A stretch of 64,000 nucleotides of DNA from Apiospora phragmitis (Eukaryota; Ascomycota; Sordariomycetes; Amphisphaeriales; Apiosporaceae), in NCBI GenBank assembly GCA_038363925.1, contig JAQQWL010000004.1, positions 806,001-870,000 on the forward strand, given 5' to 3'. Numbering within the stretch: the first letter of the stretch is position 1; each line of letters begins with the position of its first letter. Positions 24,149-34,907 of this stretch are shown here, piece after piece. The notes beneath the pieces were generated by a model. The model had not been told where the DNA came from. It saw nothing but the letters and a program-made list of their open reading frames with translations, and ran no database searches. The position numbers were made by a program, and so were the translations under genes.

Positions 24149-25207
24149 ATACAACGAAGTGTGTGACGAAGTGAAATAAAGATACCCGCCGGATGGACAG
24201 AATAGAGAGGGCGTTGAAGACACCGGGGACGGCAATTGAGCATTTTTAGGGAGGCTTGCTTTGAATTGCCAGTTTTTATACGGTCTTCTGGTACGGACGT
24301 TATGTTTTTCATGGATTATAGCCCGCACATGGGAGTTGCCTCCTCCTTTTCTAGTTATCTGTACAAATTCATATGTTCGAACTCAATATTGGGGTTTCAT
24401 TGCTGTGGACGTGATGTGATGCAAACTTTTCAGAGACACGATGTCGATCTGTTCCTCTAACGACGTTTGAAGCTCTTACATGTAAATAGGGCATATGTGT
24501 CGGGGATTGTACTCGGTATGATCTACTAAAAGCTCCATGTCCTGACTTACATAAGGCAGCCAGGCCAGGTGCCGACGAGCCTAGCGTCATTGCCTGCAAG
24601 GGTTTGGGCTCAATACATATGCGGGTCGCTGATTGGATGCATGTTGCTTGCTCGCTATGGACGCTACTTTATGGACGTTCGGTTTCGCCATGACAGTTTG
24701 TCCCATTAATTGCACTGGTCGAGTATTTGATGACACGCGACCAGCTCGACTCGTTTCTGGAAGAGGGACTTCCACCATCCCATACCTACCCTCTTGAAGC
24801 TTTCCTTGATTGATGGAAGGAGCTAAGGTTACTGGGTTAGAGATTCGAAAAGCCTTCTGCTAAATTAAAGCGAGAAATTGGAACACCATCCACTCCTTGG
24901 GAACTAGTAGTACTGGAATCTGCTTGGTCATTAGCTCCTTTACCTGCCACAGGCTTTCTCCATCCCGCCATCGCCCATCATCAGCCAATTCAACAGGACG
25001 AGCAGCGCAACTTTTGCGCTTGACGAGGGAACCTGCCACGGTCCCAATACAAGAGTTGCGCAGCCCTAATTTCCTCGTTTTGCGAGCGTGAGCGGCATCT
25101 ACACTCTTTCTTCTGAAATTCCGAACCTCCCAGAAGAAGCCCGACCTCCCGGCCCCGAACCTCCTCGCGCTCTCTCTCTACCCGCTCGACCCGAGACGAA
25201 CGGGAGA
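24149..25207. other. Intergenic region, aconitase to rhomboid
   Basis: About 1.06 kb containing the aconitase 3' UTR and the rhomboid promoter. Short unrelated frames only; no gene supported. Confidence 0.5.
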
Positions 25208-26354
25208 ATGCCCAACGTACAGTCTTTCAGCACCCTGAGGGCGCGCTCCTATGTCTTCCGGCTGCCGCTGTTCACGAGGTTGATGGTGTTGGCCATCGTG
25301 GTGCTTTGGCTGGTGGGCATACAGAGCGCGTGGGATCTGAGAAAATGGGGTGCATTGATACCGAATGAGATGAACTTTTTCACAGGTGGGTGGACTCCCT
25401 TTACCTCTACCTCTTTCGCTTCTGTGACCGGACCTACGACGAAGTTTGGCATGATACGGAGGTTGCCTCGCCTTGCGCTGAGCACACAAGAAAATACATG
25501 GGCTTTAGTCATCATGGGAGGAAGAACCGGTAGTAAACTGGGACAGCTGCTGACTGAGATCTAGCATACCGCATGAATACGTTCCCATTAATACACCTGA
25601 ACCTCCTGCACGCGCTGCTGAACCTCTTGGCCCTCACCCCGCTCCTGGAACGCTTCGAGAGCGAGTACGGAACCTTGACGAGTGCGGCCATGTTCTTTGG
25701 ACGTGAGTAGTCCCCTCCTTATATCCTCGCGAAGGCCCCATTAGTTTGTCGCTCGAGAAACTAACGGATCCAACATCCACAGCTCTCACCACGATCCCTG
25801 CCGTCGTCTACGTGATCCTCGAGCGCGTCATCTTTCGCGTCAACACCCCAGTCATGGGCGCCAGCATGTGGGTGTTCCTCCTCCTCTCGGTAGAGGCGAT
25901 GCGGACGTACAAGATCAACCCCTACTTCGTCATCGGGACGGTGCAGGTGCCGACCTGGACGACGCCGCTGGTCATGGCCTTCGTCACGGCGGCCCTGATC
26001 CCGAGCACCAGCTTCCTGGGCCACCTGTGCGGCATCGGCACCGGCTACCTGTTCGGGCTCGGCTACCTCAAGTTCATCGCGCCACCCGAGAAGATCCTGC
26101 GCTGGATCGAGGGCAAGCTGAACCTCCTCCGCCGGCTGCCGCACTATGTCAGCGTCGACCAGAAGACGTATGGGCGGTTTGGCGTGTTGCCGAGTAGCAG
26201 CAGTAGCGGTAAGCATCTTTCTCATTTCCTTTCCTTCTGACCCCCTATCTTGCCTGTCTTTGCATTGAACCAGCTTGCTAATTACTCCGGAATACGTATA
26301 GGTAGTGCGAACTTGAGCGGACTCGTGGGAAGCACACAACGGCTTGGCCCATAG
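25208..26354 (+). CDS. rbd2: Rhomboid-family intramembrane protease, RBD2 type
   Basis: A Golgi/endomembrane rhomboid of 264 residues in four exons: 25208-25385, 25565-25702, 25783-26208 and 26302-26354 (795 bases, frame intact). Several membrane helices are clear, including LMVLAIVVLWLVGIQSAW and PLTTIPAVVYVILERVIF. The serine nucleophile lies in GASMWVF and the partner histidine in GHLCGIGTGYLFGLGYL, as in fungal Rbd2 proteins. MNTFPLIHLNLLHALLNLLAL and SVDQKTYGRFGVLP are also characteristic. In Aspergillus and Schizosaccharomyces, Rbd2 takes part in processing the SREBP homologue; that role is only inferred here. The ATG at 25208 is the first in the frame. Confidence 0.9.
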
Positions 26355-26931
26355 TCGTGTCGGGCCAGTGAGGAAGCATGGTTTATGATGTGTGTGTTTG
26401 GGTTTTTTGTGTGTATTAGTCGCATATTATATGGCATCATCATGGCGTTCTTCGGCATACTGCAAGGTGCATATTCATTCCTAGATACCAGGGCACGATT
26501 CTGAATCAACTGTGAAATTCATCTCACTACATTGTCCTACTTGGTTGAGCATGCTCTCATCAAGGATACAGGCTTGGCAAGGTCGCATTGGTGAGGCAAT
26601 ATGGAATGTGAGGTGTTTGCAAAAAACGTATTCTATTCTTACCAGCAATTCAAGTTAAACTCTCCCAAAATCTCCTGGCAATGACTAAATTTACATATTC
26701 CAGTTGTATCGTCAAGACAGGGGCGGCCGTCCTCTAAATGCGCGATGTGTCCAATCGCTGGGCAGGCGGGACGCAGTAGCATTTTAGTACAGCGTTCACC
26801 CCTGTAAACCAATTAAGCTGGACCCCGAAACCCATTAAACCTCCAACGCGACATCACCACCACGATTTACTTTCAATGCTGCTCACAAGCTCCTGACACG
26901 CAACCGCCCGCTACCAAATCCACGAAGAGCA
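26355..26931. other. Intergenic region, rhomboid to GAA1
   Basis: 577 bp with no supportable gene; contains the rhomboid 3' UTR and the GAA1 promoter. Confidence 0.5.
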
Positions 26932-27298
26932 ATGCCGCGATTAATCTGTAAGCACTTTGTGATACGGCGAAGCATATTGCAGTGCAAGATGAGCTAACAG
27001 ACACCCGTGTGGTGGTTCGACAGCCTCGGCGCTCTTTGTGGGCCGCAGCCCGAAGCTGCAGAAGGCGCCCCCCTACATCAGCCTCCTCCTCATCGTCGTC
27101 GGCGTCGCGTGGCTCTTCATGCTGCCGCTCAACGACTACAGCCGACGCACCTACATCTCCGAGAATGCACTGCTGCCGGGGCAGGTGCACACCTACTTTG
27201 GCGGCAGCGACCAGAACGTCCTGCGCGCCTACAGGCATGAGGTCGGGGCGCTCGAGAACAAGACCAATACCGAGTACGTGGGCTTTCGCAATTGGGCA

Positions 27299-27333
<35 letters not shown>

Positions 27334-29054
27334 CACGGAAGACTGACTGACTCTTGGGCGTGGTGATTTGTGGTATACAGGATCAATGATAAGCTCGAGC
27401 ACATGTTTCGGTCCATGGGTCTGAAGGTCGGCCGCCAGAACTACACCTACACGACTTCGGGCAACACCGTCGCCGGCGAGAACGTCTACGCCATCCTCCA
27501 GGCCCCCCGCGGCGACGCGACCGAGGCCATCGTGCTGATCGCGGCCTGGCGCAACGTGAAGGGCGAGTTCAACCGCAACGGCCTCGCCGTGGCGCTGGCC
27601 CTGACGCGCTACTTCAAGCGCTGGAGCCTGTGGTCCAAGGACATCATCCTGGTGGTGCCGCCCGACAGCCGCGCGGGCACGCAGGCCTGGGTCGACGCCT
27701 ACCACGACTCGCACGACTCGCGGCGGGTCGCGGACCTGCCCATCAAGTCAGGCGCGCTGCAGGGTGCGCTCGCGCTCGACTACCCGCAGGAGGAGCGCTT
27801 CGAGGGCGTGCACATCGTGTACGACGGCGTCAACGGGCAGCTGCCGAATCTGGACCTCATCAACAGCGTGACCAACATCGCGGGCGGGCAGATGGGCATG
27901 GGCGCCTCGATCCAGCACCTGTTCCACCACAGCGACCAGTACCGCGACCGGCTCGCCTGCATGCTGCGCGGCATGGTGAACCAGGGGCTCGGCCACGCCG
28001 TCGGCCCTCATAGTTCTTTTATCCCGTACCACGTCGACGCCGTCACGATCCAGCCCGTCGGGCAGGGCTGGCACGACGAGATGGGCCTGGGCCGGCTGGT
28101 CGAGGGCACGTTCCGCAGCCTGAACAACCTGCTCGAGCACCTGCACCAGAGCTTCTTCTTCTACCTGCTCATGCAGAAGGAGCGCTTCGTCAGCATCGGC
28201 ACCTACCTGCCCAGCGCCATGCTGATTGCGGCCAACTTCACCATCACCGCCATTGCGCTTTGGGTCAAGACCGGGTACGCTCCTGAGAAGCCTGCTGACA
28301 CGACGACGAAAGATGGCAAGGAAGACGCCAAGGAGAAGAAAGAGGGCATCGATGCCAAAACAAAGGTTGAGCAGAAGAAGAAGCCTGAGGAGACGCCGGT
28401 GACTGTGGAGAGGGAACTGTACCTGCCCCTTAGTTTGGTGACGGGATGTCAATTCCTGGGTTTCGTTCCGTTGTTTGTGTTTAACCACGCACCAGCCAGT
28501 GTACGTCCTTCCCTTGCCACCTATCTATTCATACTAATCATCTCATCTTCGTATAGCTATTGGCGCCCCTGTTCGTCGTGGTCACGCTGCTGTCCCTGGC
28601 CCTGCCCCACGCGCTGTCGTTCTTCCTCGTGACGACGTACAAGCCGACGCACCAGCAGTACCAGCTCATCACCTCCTTCTTCCTGCTGCTGCTCGGCATG
28701 TTCCTGTCGACGCTGGCGACGCTCAACTTCAGTTTAGCGTTTCTGGTCGGCCTGCTCGCGACGCCGCTCACGTTCGTGCGCCCCTTCCCCCAGCTGCCCG
28801 CGGCCCGGTACGCCTACTCGGCCCTGCTCGGCCTGCTGAACCCGGGCGTCGTGGTCCTGGGCGCCGCCGCCGTCGCGACGACGTCGCTCCTGAACGGCGG
28901 CAGCGGGCTGGGCGTCGGGCCCTGGGAGGCTGTCCAGAAGGTCCTCGAGGAGGGCGCGTTTGGGTGGAGCGTTTGGGGGATGTATACGCCGCTCATTTTC
29001 TGGTGCGTGTGGTTCCCGGCCTGGTTGGTGGGGAGTGTGGTCGTGCTGGGGTAA
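26932..29054 (+). CDS. gaa1: GPI transamidase component GAA1
   Basis: A subunit of the ER complex that attaches GPI anchors to proteins. The first membrane helix is SLLLIVVGVAWLFMLPL. The lumenal M28-peptidase-like domain includes TYISENALLPGQVHTYF, LIAAWRNVKGEFNRNGLAVA and VPPDSRAGTQAWVDAYHDS. The C-terminal half has several membrane helices separated by a Lys/Glu-rich loop. Exons are about 27001-27273, 27381-28500 and 28557-29054. A tiny first exon (26932-26947, MPRLI) is proposed because of its donor GTAAGC and acceptor CTAACAG. Its phase is off by one base from exon 2, again fitting one missing base (total then 1908 bases, 635 residues). The N-terminal exon is therefore uncertain; everything after it is secure. 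Confidence 0.9.
27299..27332 (+). repeat. (AC)n/(AT)n microsatellite inside GAA1 intron
   Basis: About 11 AC units followed by 6 AT units within the intron 27274-27380. Confidence 0.95.
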
Positions 29055-29843
29055 GGAGGGGGTTTCTGTCATTATAAGCGAGCAAGATGATGGGAGAGAA
29101 AGAGGGAGAGGGTTTGACCGACGAGGTCAGTCAGCAAGGGTCACCAAGATTAAAAAGCATGGGGGGTTTAATTTTACATATGCCCGGTCAAAAGGGATAG
29201 ACAGCGTGGAAGGCTGAAGCAAAGCAACGGAAGGGATACCCCATAGAGAGATGCAAAAACGAGGAGGCGGATGTGCCTGCCCCTTTTCCAAACATTTTCG
29301 AGATGTTACATTGGTAGCTTACAATGAATGAGCCGGTTTAAGGTTCACTCTTCTCGTCGTTTCGCTTCGCCTGGTCCTAGCAGAAGCCTGCATAGTTGTA
29401 GGGCAGCTCTACAAATAAAGTGGCTTGATCCTTATGTTAGAGCATAACGTCTACCCCGGGCAGCTATATGCCCGTCTGGATTCGTGCTCTCTCCAGTAAT
29501 ACCACCCTGCATCTCTCGTATACCGAACCAGTCCGTGGACCCATCCCCCTTCGACCGATTAGCGCCAACCCATCTCGGCGCCAACCTCTGTATGCCCACC
29601 CTTATAAGCGAACCAAGTCGTCCACACGAGAAGTCAGTCGCTGCCGACGAGCCCTGCTTGTCACCGGCCAAAGCAAAAACCTTTGCCTCTTGCTCATTCA
29701 TCTCTAATCTCACGATACCCACCACCCACCTCCGCGGCGCCTCAACAGCCAGTCCCCTTCTGCTGCCCTAAATAAGCCACCATAGCAACGATTCGTCTCA
29801 TCTAAAGAGAGCAACCAGTTCGAGGCGTTGGTTCGGAAATATG
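29055..29843. other. Intergenic region, GAA1 to tRNA-Ala
   Basis: 789 bp; short frames without family features. No gene supported. Confidence 0.5.
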
Positions 29844-29915
29844 GGGGATGTGGTCTAGTGGTACGACGTTTCCTTAGCAGGGAAAAGATTCTGGGTTCGA
29901 TTCCCAGCCTCTCCA
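29844..29915 (+). tRNA. tRNA-Ala(AGC), no intron
   Basis: 72 nt. The acceptor is GGGGATG with CCTCTCC plus discriminator A. The D-arm has GGTCTAGTGGTA. The anticodon stem TTTCC/GGAAA carries loop TTAGCAG with anticodon AGC, and the T-arm is CTGGG-TTCGATT-CCCAG. One acceptor pair (position 6 with 67) is a T-C mismatch. Confidence 0.9.
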
Positions 29916-29982
29916 GTTCCCGTGCTTTACACGCCTCGGATCGCTCGGGTTGTTTTCTTTCTTTCTTCTTTTTTCACCAAAA

Positions 29983-30095
29983 GGGGATATGGTCTAGTGG
30001 TATGACGTTTCCTTAGCATTTAGTTGCTATTCCTGTTTCGATAGGAGCAACAACAGGCTTGGAAAAGGTTCTGGGTTCGATTCCCAGTTTCTCCA
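29983..30095 (+). tRNA. tRNA-Ala(AGC) with an intron of about 41 nt
   Basis: A near copy of the tRNA 68 bp upstream, with the same D-arm, T-arm and anticodon stem. It is interrupted after anticodon-loop position 37 by an intron of about 41 nt that can fold on itself (TTGCTATTCCT against AGGAGCAA). The acceptor GGGGATA pairs with TTTCTCC except for T-T at the sixth pair. Confidence 0.88.
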
Positions 30096-30671
30096 TCTTT
30101 CTTTTTGCTCTTCTCGACCATGCGTTAGTATATTAGTTGTATACTGCCTGGATGTTGTCGTGTATGACTTACCTCGGCAAGATGATGGGAGATATAAAAG
30201 GTATTCTCTGCACTGCCCTGGTTACGCCGCTGTCTTGCAGCCTCTTGTCTTAATGGTGGTTGTTGTATCCCAATGTAGATGTCTCGGTCCTGGCAGCTGC
30301 GCACCACGATACGTACTTTTTAATATATGTATATATTTCCTCGAGAAATCCCCTGCATAGACTTCACAGTTGCCGGGTCGTACTTGCTATACATCTATCT
30401 TTTTACATTAGAAGCGTACGAAAGTGTGGTAGCTTCCCTCGTAAGGAAGTCTGGCAAGAGCAAAGCACACCTTAGCACAATGCAAATGTGATGTAATACG
30501 AGTGTCATTCCTTCCTGCATGTCTGTAGCTACGGAGTGCACTTCCTTTCTGTACAGTCCACTTTGTACTCCAAGGGAGCAATCCACCTCAACCAATATGG
30601 CCCTGCTCTTGGATCGTAGAGCGCAGGCGGTTGTTTGACGAGGTTCTGACAAGCTTCCTTCTATCACCTCC
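30096..30671. other. Intergenic region, tRNA-Ala to F-box gene
   Basis: 576 bp, no gene supported. Confidence 0.5.
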
Positions 30672-32036
30672 TCAGAGACACCATCCGCATCCTGCTCCCC
30701 CAGATGGGGTTTCTTTGATCACAATCTCCCCGGACGGAGTACGGTACCCCTCCCAGCAATTCCCCCAGTTGAAGATGCAGAATCGCTCCAGACGCACTGC
30801 CCCTTCCATTAGAACTTGAATGTCCCGTTTCATCTGACGACTAGCTTGATCTCCGACATCAAGATTTCTGAAGAACTCGATCGCAAGATGCTTTAATTTA
30901 GGTACTTGGCAAATCGCTTCCGCGAATGGAGCATTCCATTCCTGTCCCTGAATAGCCACTCTGGTTAGTATTCCATATCCTCGTCGAAATCAATCGAGTC
31001 CCCAACAGCTCTAAGGCAGTCCAGGAGTGAGCTAAGAGTCTTACCATATCAACTCCCCTTAGCGAATGAGGCGGAGGTATACATCTAATCACAAGCCAAT
31101 AGAGGCTAGGACATCGCTTGAAGCAAGAGATCTGAGTTACGGCGTCCGTCAACTTGTAGGGACGCCCTTGGGCTTGATCCAAGCAAGACACCTTTTGTAG
31201 AGACTCTGCATGATTGTCGAAGATCGTGTCCCAGAGCGAACGAACCCAGCCCATCTCTGCAACGTATGGCGGAAAGTTGGTTTCGACTGCCACCAATAAC
31301 TTAATCTTTCGAATAACTCCCATCAAAGAAGGAGAAGGAGGAGAGAAATCCCCGAGTTAAGCTTGAACTTTCGACTCTCGGCGTTAGTATTTCTCTTTCG
31401 AAAAGGTAGCCATATGTCTCAGGAGGAATGCAGGTAACTCTACAGCGAGTCGCATTGAAACAAGAAGGGATTGAACACGAATCATGCTTACCAACAACTC
31501 TGAAACTCTAGGTACCAGCTTATCGTCCAGGGGATTATCAACCTCTACCAAGTCACCCTTCACCAGACGCATGGAAGAGCTGAATAGAATGATCGTCAAT
31601 TTCCTAATAGGAATCCGAATTAGTATAATCAGGTGACTCTGGCAACGAGACCGAACCAAATTATTTACTCGCGCAGTGGGAATACTACATACCTCAAATG
31701 CTTCACGCTGTCGAGAGGTGCATTCAGCGCATTCGCCACATACTCAGATAGATCAGGCTGGTTCATGTTGCGAAGCTTCATGCACCGAGGTGGCGATAAT
31801 TCGTTTGTGACCCGGTTGACAAGACGGAGCTGATGCAGCGTATCCTGTGGCAGGTAACCGAATATCTTCAGAACGAGCTCGTTGGGCAAGCAGAGAAATC
31901 CTGGCGATGATTGCTCAGTGCTCACGCCAAGGCGGTCACTGGTGCAATCGGCCATCATCCTGTTGAGTTCCCCGTCAGAATCGACGTTGATTTGGTCGCC
32001 ATGAGACGATTCGACGATGTTGTTATTTTCAGCCAT
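30672..32036 (-). CDS. F-box protein with leucine-rich C-terminal region, multi-exon
   Basis: A probable substrate adaptor of SCF ubiquitin ligases. Exon 1 (32036-31693) has an acidic N-terminus and then the F-box GFLCLPNELVLKIFGYL. Exon 2 is 31603-31492 (KLTIILFSSSMRLVKGDL). The later part reads in pieces at about 31326-31030 (VIRKIKLLVAVETNFPPYV, FKRCPSLYWLVIRCI) and at 30960-30672 (VPKLKHLAIEFFRNL, ending near VIKETPSGG). The first intron is a clean GT-AG pair. The joins after 31492 and near 31040 do not keep phase in any splice model I tried, so one-base errors or decay are likely there. The target is unknown. Confidence 0.6.
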
Positions 32037-32576
32037 GGCTGGCTGTTGTTTTGCTGTTAACGAAAATGAACTGGGCGAATGGTAGACACATCTACTTGGA
32101 CGAGTCTTAGCAGATACGAAATGTCAGTTCTGGCGGGTTACCGAAGGACTGCGTTGTAATCAGGAGTGAAGATGTGTGATGGGATAGGGCAGTTTTGGAA
32201 ACTTCCCCCAAAAGAGATGATGGGGATGTTGGGGGAAATTACCACTGTTCAACCCTCAAAAAAAGAAAATTGGTTCCAGTGTGAGAAGGGTAGTGCCTTA
32301 GGCATATGGCGTCAAGAATGAGTGAAATGATTGTGATAAAAGAGTCAAACGAATGCCTACTAACCGAGTAGTAACCCCCAGACTAAGCAAGATAATTCAG
32401 TCCCAATTCATACCGATCTTCTGACTTTACTGCCAATAATTACATGTCGAAATAATCAGACCATATGCCATCCGTATTACCACCAAAATTCGACCAAGCT
32501 ACATTTGACAATTTCCTATCGTTGAACATGGAGGGGACATCCCAGCTCTGTGAAGTAAAGACCACGCGCTGCCATC
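32037..32576. other. Intergenic region, F-box gene to DUF7587-type gene
   Basis: 540 bp, AT-rich, no gene supported; promoter of the F-box gene. Confidence 0.5.
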
Positions 32577-34353
32577 TCATGCGAACATTCCTCGTAGTGA
32601 TTCGTAATTGGCCAAAGGGTTGTCATTCATTGACATATTCCCACTGGGGCTCGCTTTTCCGCATGACTGAAGGTCTTCAGCCGTCTTCCAATATCGGCGT
32701 ACCTCGACTGGCCTGGTTGCCCAACTTGGTGGCTTTTCGAGATTGGGTACTTCTGTATCGTAACAAATAAGTAAGAAAGCTTGACAGAAGATGAACTCAG
32801 CAATGGGACGAAGACCACACACAACTTACCTGACTTCAATTCGCAGTTTTTGAAAGCCAGGAGCATCAAGGCCATATGCAATGGGCTGGACGGACTGAGG
32901 TAGCTTCTCAGCTTGAGCGCACAAACGATCTCGTCGTCCTTTGTTGTTTGCTTGCCTGACCAGAATAGGCGCAGCTCTTTGATCCGGTTTGTCCACTTAG
33001 TTTTACCTTCGGAGTCATCAAGCTCAGGATACAGTTCATAGAGCCCAGCCTCCACTAGCTGGTCCAAGGAAGCCAAGCAGGATCGATTCGAGTGGTTTAG
33101 CGTTCCTTGGGAAAGATATTCACCGTTATAGTATTCTTCGCGATCACGAAGTTCCCAGAACCTCTGGAAATCCTTACCTAGATGCATGGCGGTTTCACGA
33201 TACGACCCGAGCAGCCAGGTGTCTCGCGCAAATTGCCCCGGTGGGAAGTTTCTGGGTTCGACTATGCATACGTTAATGTCAGACGCTCTCCTTTCACTTT
33301 CATATCCCTTATGGAGTTTCCAAATCGCGCATTGGATGGCGAAGAGCGGAGAGCTCGTCCAGGACATAAGGTTGTCTTTCGCCGCCGGCGTGAACGACGG
33401 GTTGTAGAGATGGTGATATGGTAGAGTTGTGACTTTCTCTTCTTCCAGAGCAAGTAGGTCGGCTCGGCTCTCTTGTGATCCAGAAGTGCTCAAAATCGAA
33501 GAAAAAATTTCCGCGTTACTATTTCCTGGGCTCTTTCTACCACAGGTTCGGAACAAGGAGGTTGGCACATTCTCGGGGTTGAAATCCAAGGGTTCAGAGC
33601 CGAGACTGACTGGTGGATAGAATAGATGGAACAGCGTCGGCCCATCAGCTGACTTATTCACGGCCTGAATCCAAAAGTCGACCCAACATCGCCTGTAAGC
33701 CTGCCTTCGCTTGGCGTCGGATGAATCTTCAGCGAAGCTCGATGACTTTGCTCGTTGGTCCATGTAGACGTCAGGGTCTAAACTGCCAGATGGACTAGTA
33801 GCTTGCTTATAGCACTCCTCGGCCACCTTCCACAAAGTGCTGTCCGAAAGGTTGGAATTGCTCAGAACCTCGCGGATGATAGTTTTGGTTTGTTCAGCGT
33901 AATGCCGCAGGAGATCCCCAGCGGCGGACTGATCCGGATCCGGAACCGTGCTCTCCTCTCCGAGCGATAGCAGACGAGCATAGCCGGCGCGTTCCGTCAC
34001 GCCATTGAGCGTATTGATGGTATTTTCCATAGTGTCAATGAAGGATGCAAGCTCGTGTGACCCTTCGCGTAGTAACTTTATATCCTGATCCGTAACTAAT
34101 ACCCAGGTTATTGCTGGGGGGCATTCGCACTCCCAAACCGGGATTGGATCGAATCCACCTGCGAAGTAACAACCTCAAATGATAGTCTAAGTGTTTGGAT
34201 AGCCCGTTGAATTTGTTCAGAAGGCGTGACGACGCGACGGAAGCGCCTCACGTGGCGTTCACGGGGAGGCTCTTGGATTGGCTGTTTGGGCTCATTCTCA
34301 CTGAGGGCCAAGCCGCCGACCGAATCTACTATTTTCTCGATGTCGCTTTCCAT
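32577..34353 (-). CDS. DUF7587-type fungal protein, about 566 residues
   Basis: A fungal accessory protein of unknown function. The middle has the DUF7587 pattern: SLFRTCGRKSPGN, then about 70 residues on LMSWTSSPLFAIQCAIWKL and INVCIVEPRNFPPGQF. Two regions now in different frames belong together. A short frame (34353-34122) ends in a C-run at 34116-34121; one more C joins it to SHELASFIDTMENTIN and the main frame. An intron 32829-32753 (donor GTAAGT, acceptor ATACAG) gives a last exon 32752-32577 ending SLRGMFA. Readthrough of the intron would instead stop at 32627. The total with one base added is 1701 bases. The N-terminus looks coiled-coil or helical (IQRAIQTLRLSFEVVTSQV). The family name is from memory of its motif pattern. 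Confidence 0.7.
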
Positions 34354-34907
34354 CACAACGGAACTGCCAAGTTCCAAATTTCAAAGAAGTATGCTGTGTA
34401 TCTAGAAAGGTAAACAATCATGGTCCCCCTCTGGGCCGTTTGGTGAACTACGTGAGCGGGGTTCATACCACGCAAAGCATCAGCAGAATGCTGATTGGTG
34501 ACGGAACCAGCTTGGGTACCGTCTCCAAAAGGTCAATGCCCAACTCTCGCCATCCGATGTATGCGTGGTGCCCAACGCGAGTTGCACGGCAGGCCCTGAT
34601 TGAAGCGAAACAACTACGAAGTTAGGTGCTAAACAGTGGATTAACCATGCCTTGCAAAATGCTACCGGACTGCACAAAATTAGTTACTGATATTTGGAGA
34701 AGGTTTCGCACTCGAGAAATAGCCCCTGACGGGCAACCTGGGCCTGGCTACTGCTCTGGGCTCCATTTTACCCCTTTTACCCCTTTTACCCCTTTTACCC
34801 CTTGCCCCACTCGTCGGCGAAACAGTGCGCGGTAACCCTCAACGAATCCGATTTCATGTTCATCCTCTCCAACCCTACACACCACCAGCCAGATATGAGA
34901 AGCAAAT
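34354..34907. other. Intergenic region with a short tandem repeat
   Basis: Between the DUF7587-type gene and the 3' end of the ankyrin gene. Contains the TTTTACCCC repeat at 34767-34802 and no supportable gene. Confidence 0.5.
34767..34802 (+). repeat. Four tandem copies of TTTTACCCC
   Basis: A perfect 9-bp unit repeated four times in intergenic DNA. It is not the fungal telomere repeat (TTAGGG/CCCTAA). Confidence 0.92.

Noticed and set aside
34767..34802. Internal telomeric repeat
   Set aside because: The unit TTTTACCCC is not the TTAGGG repeat of filamentous fungi; it is a local tandem repeat.
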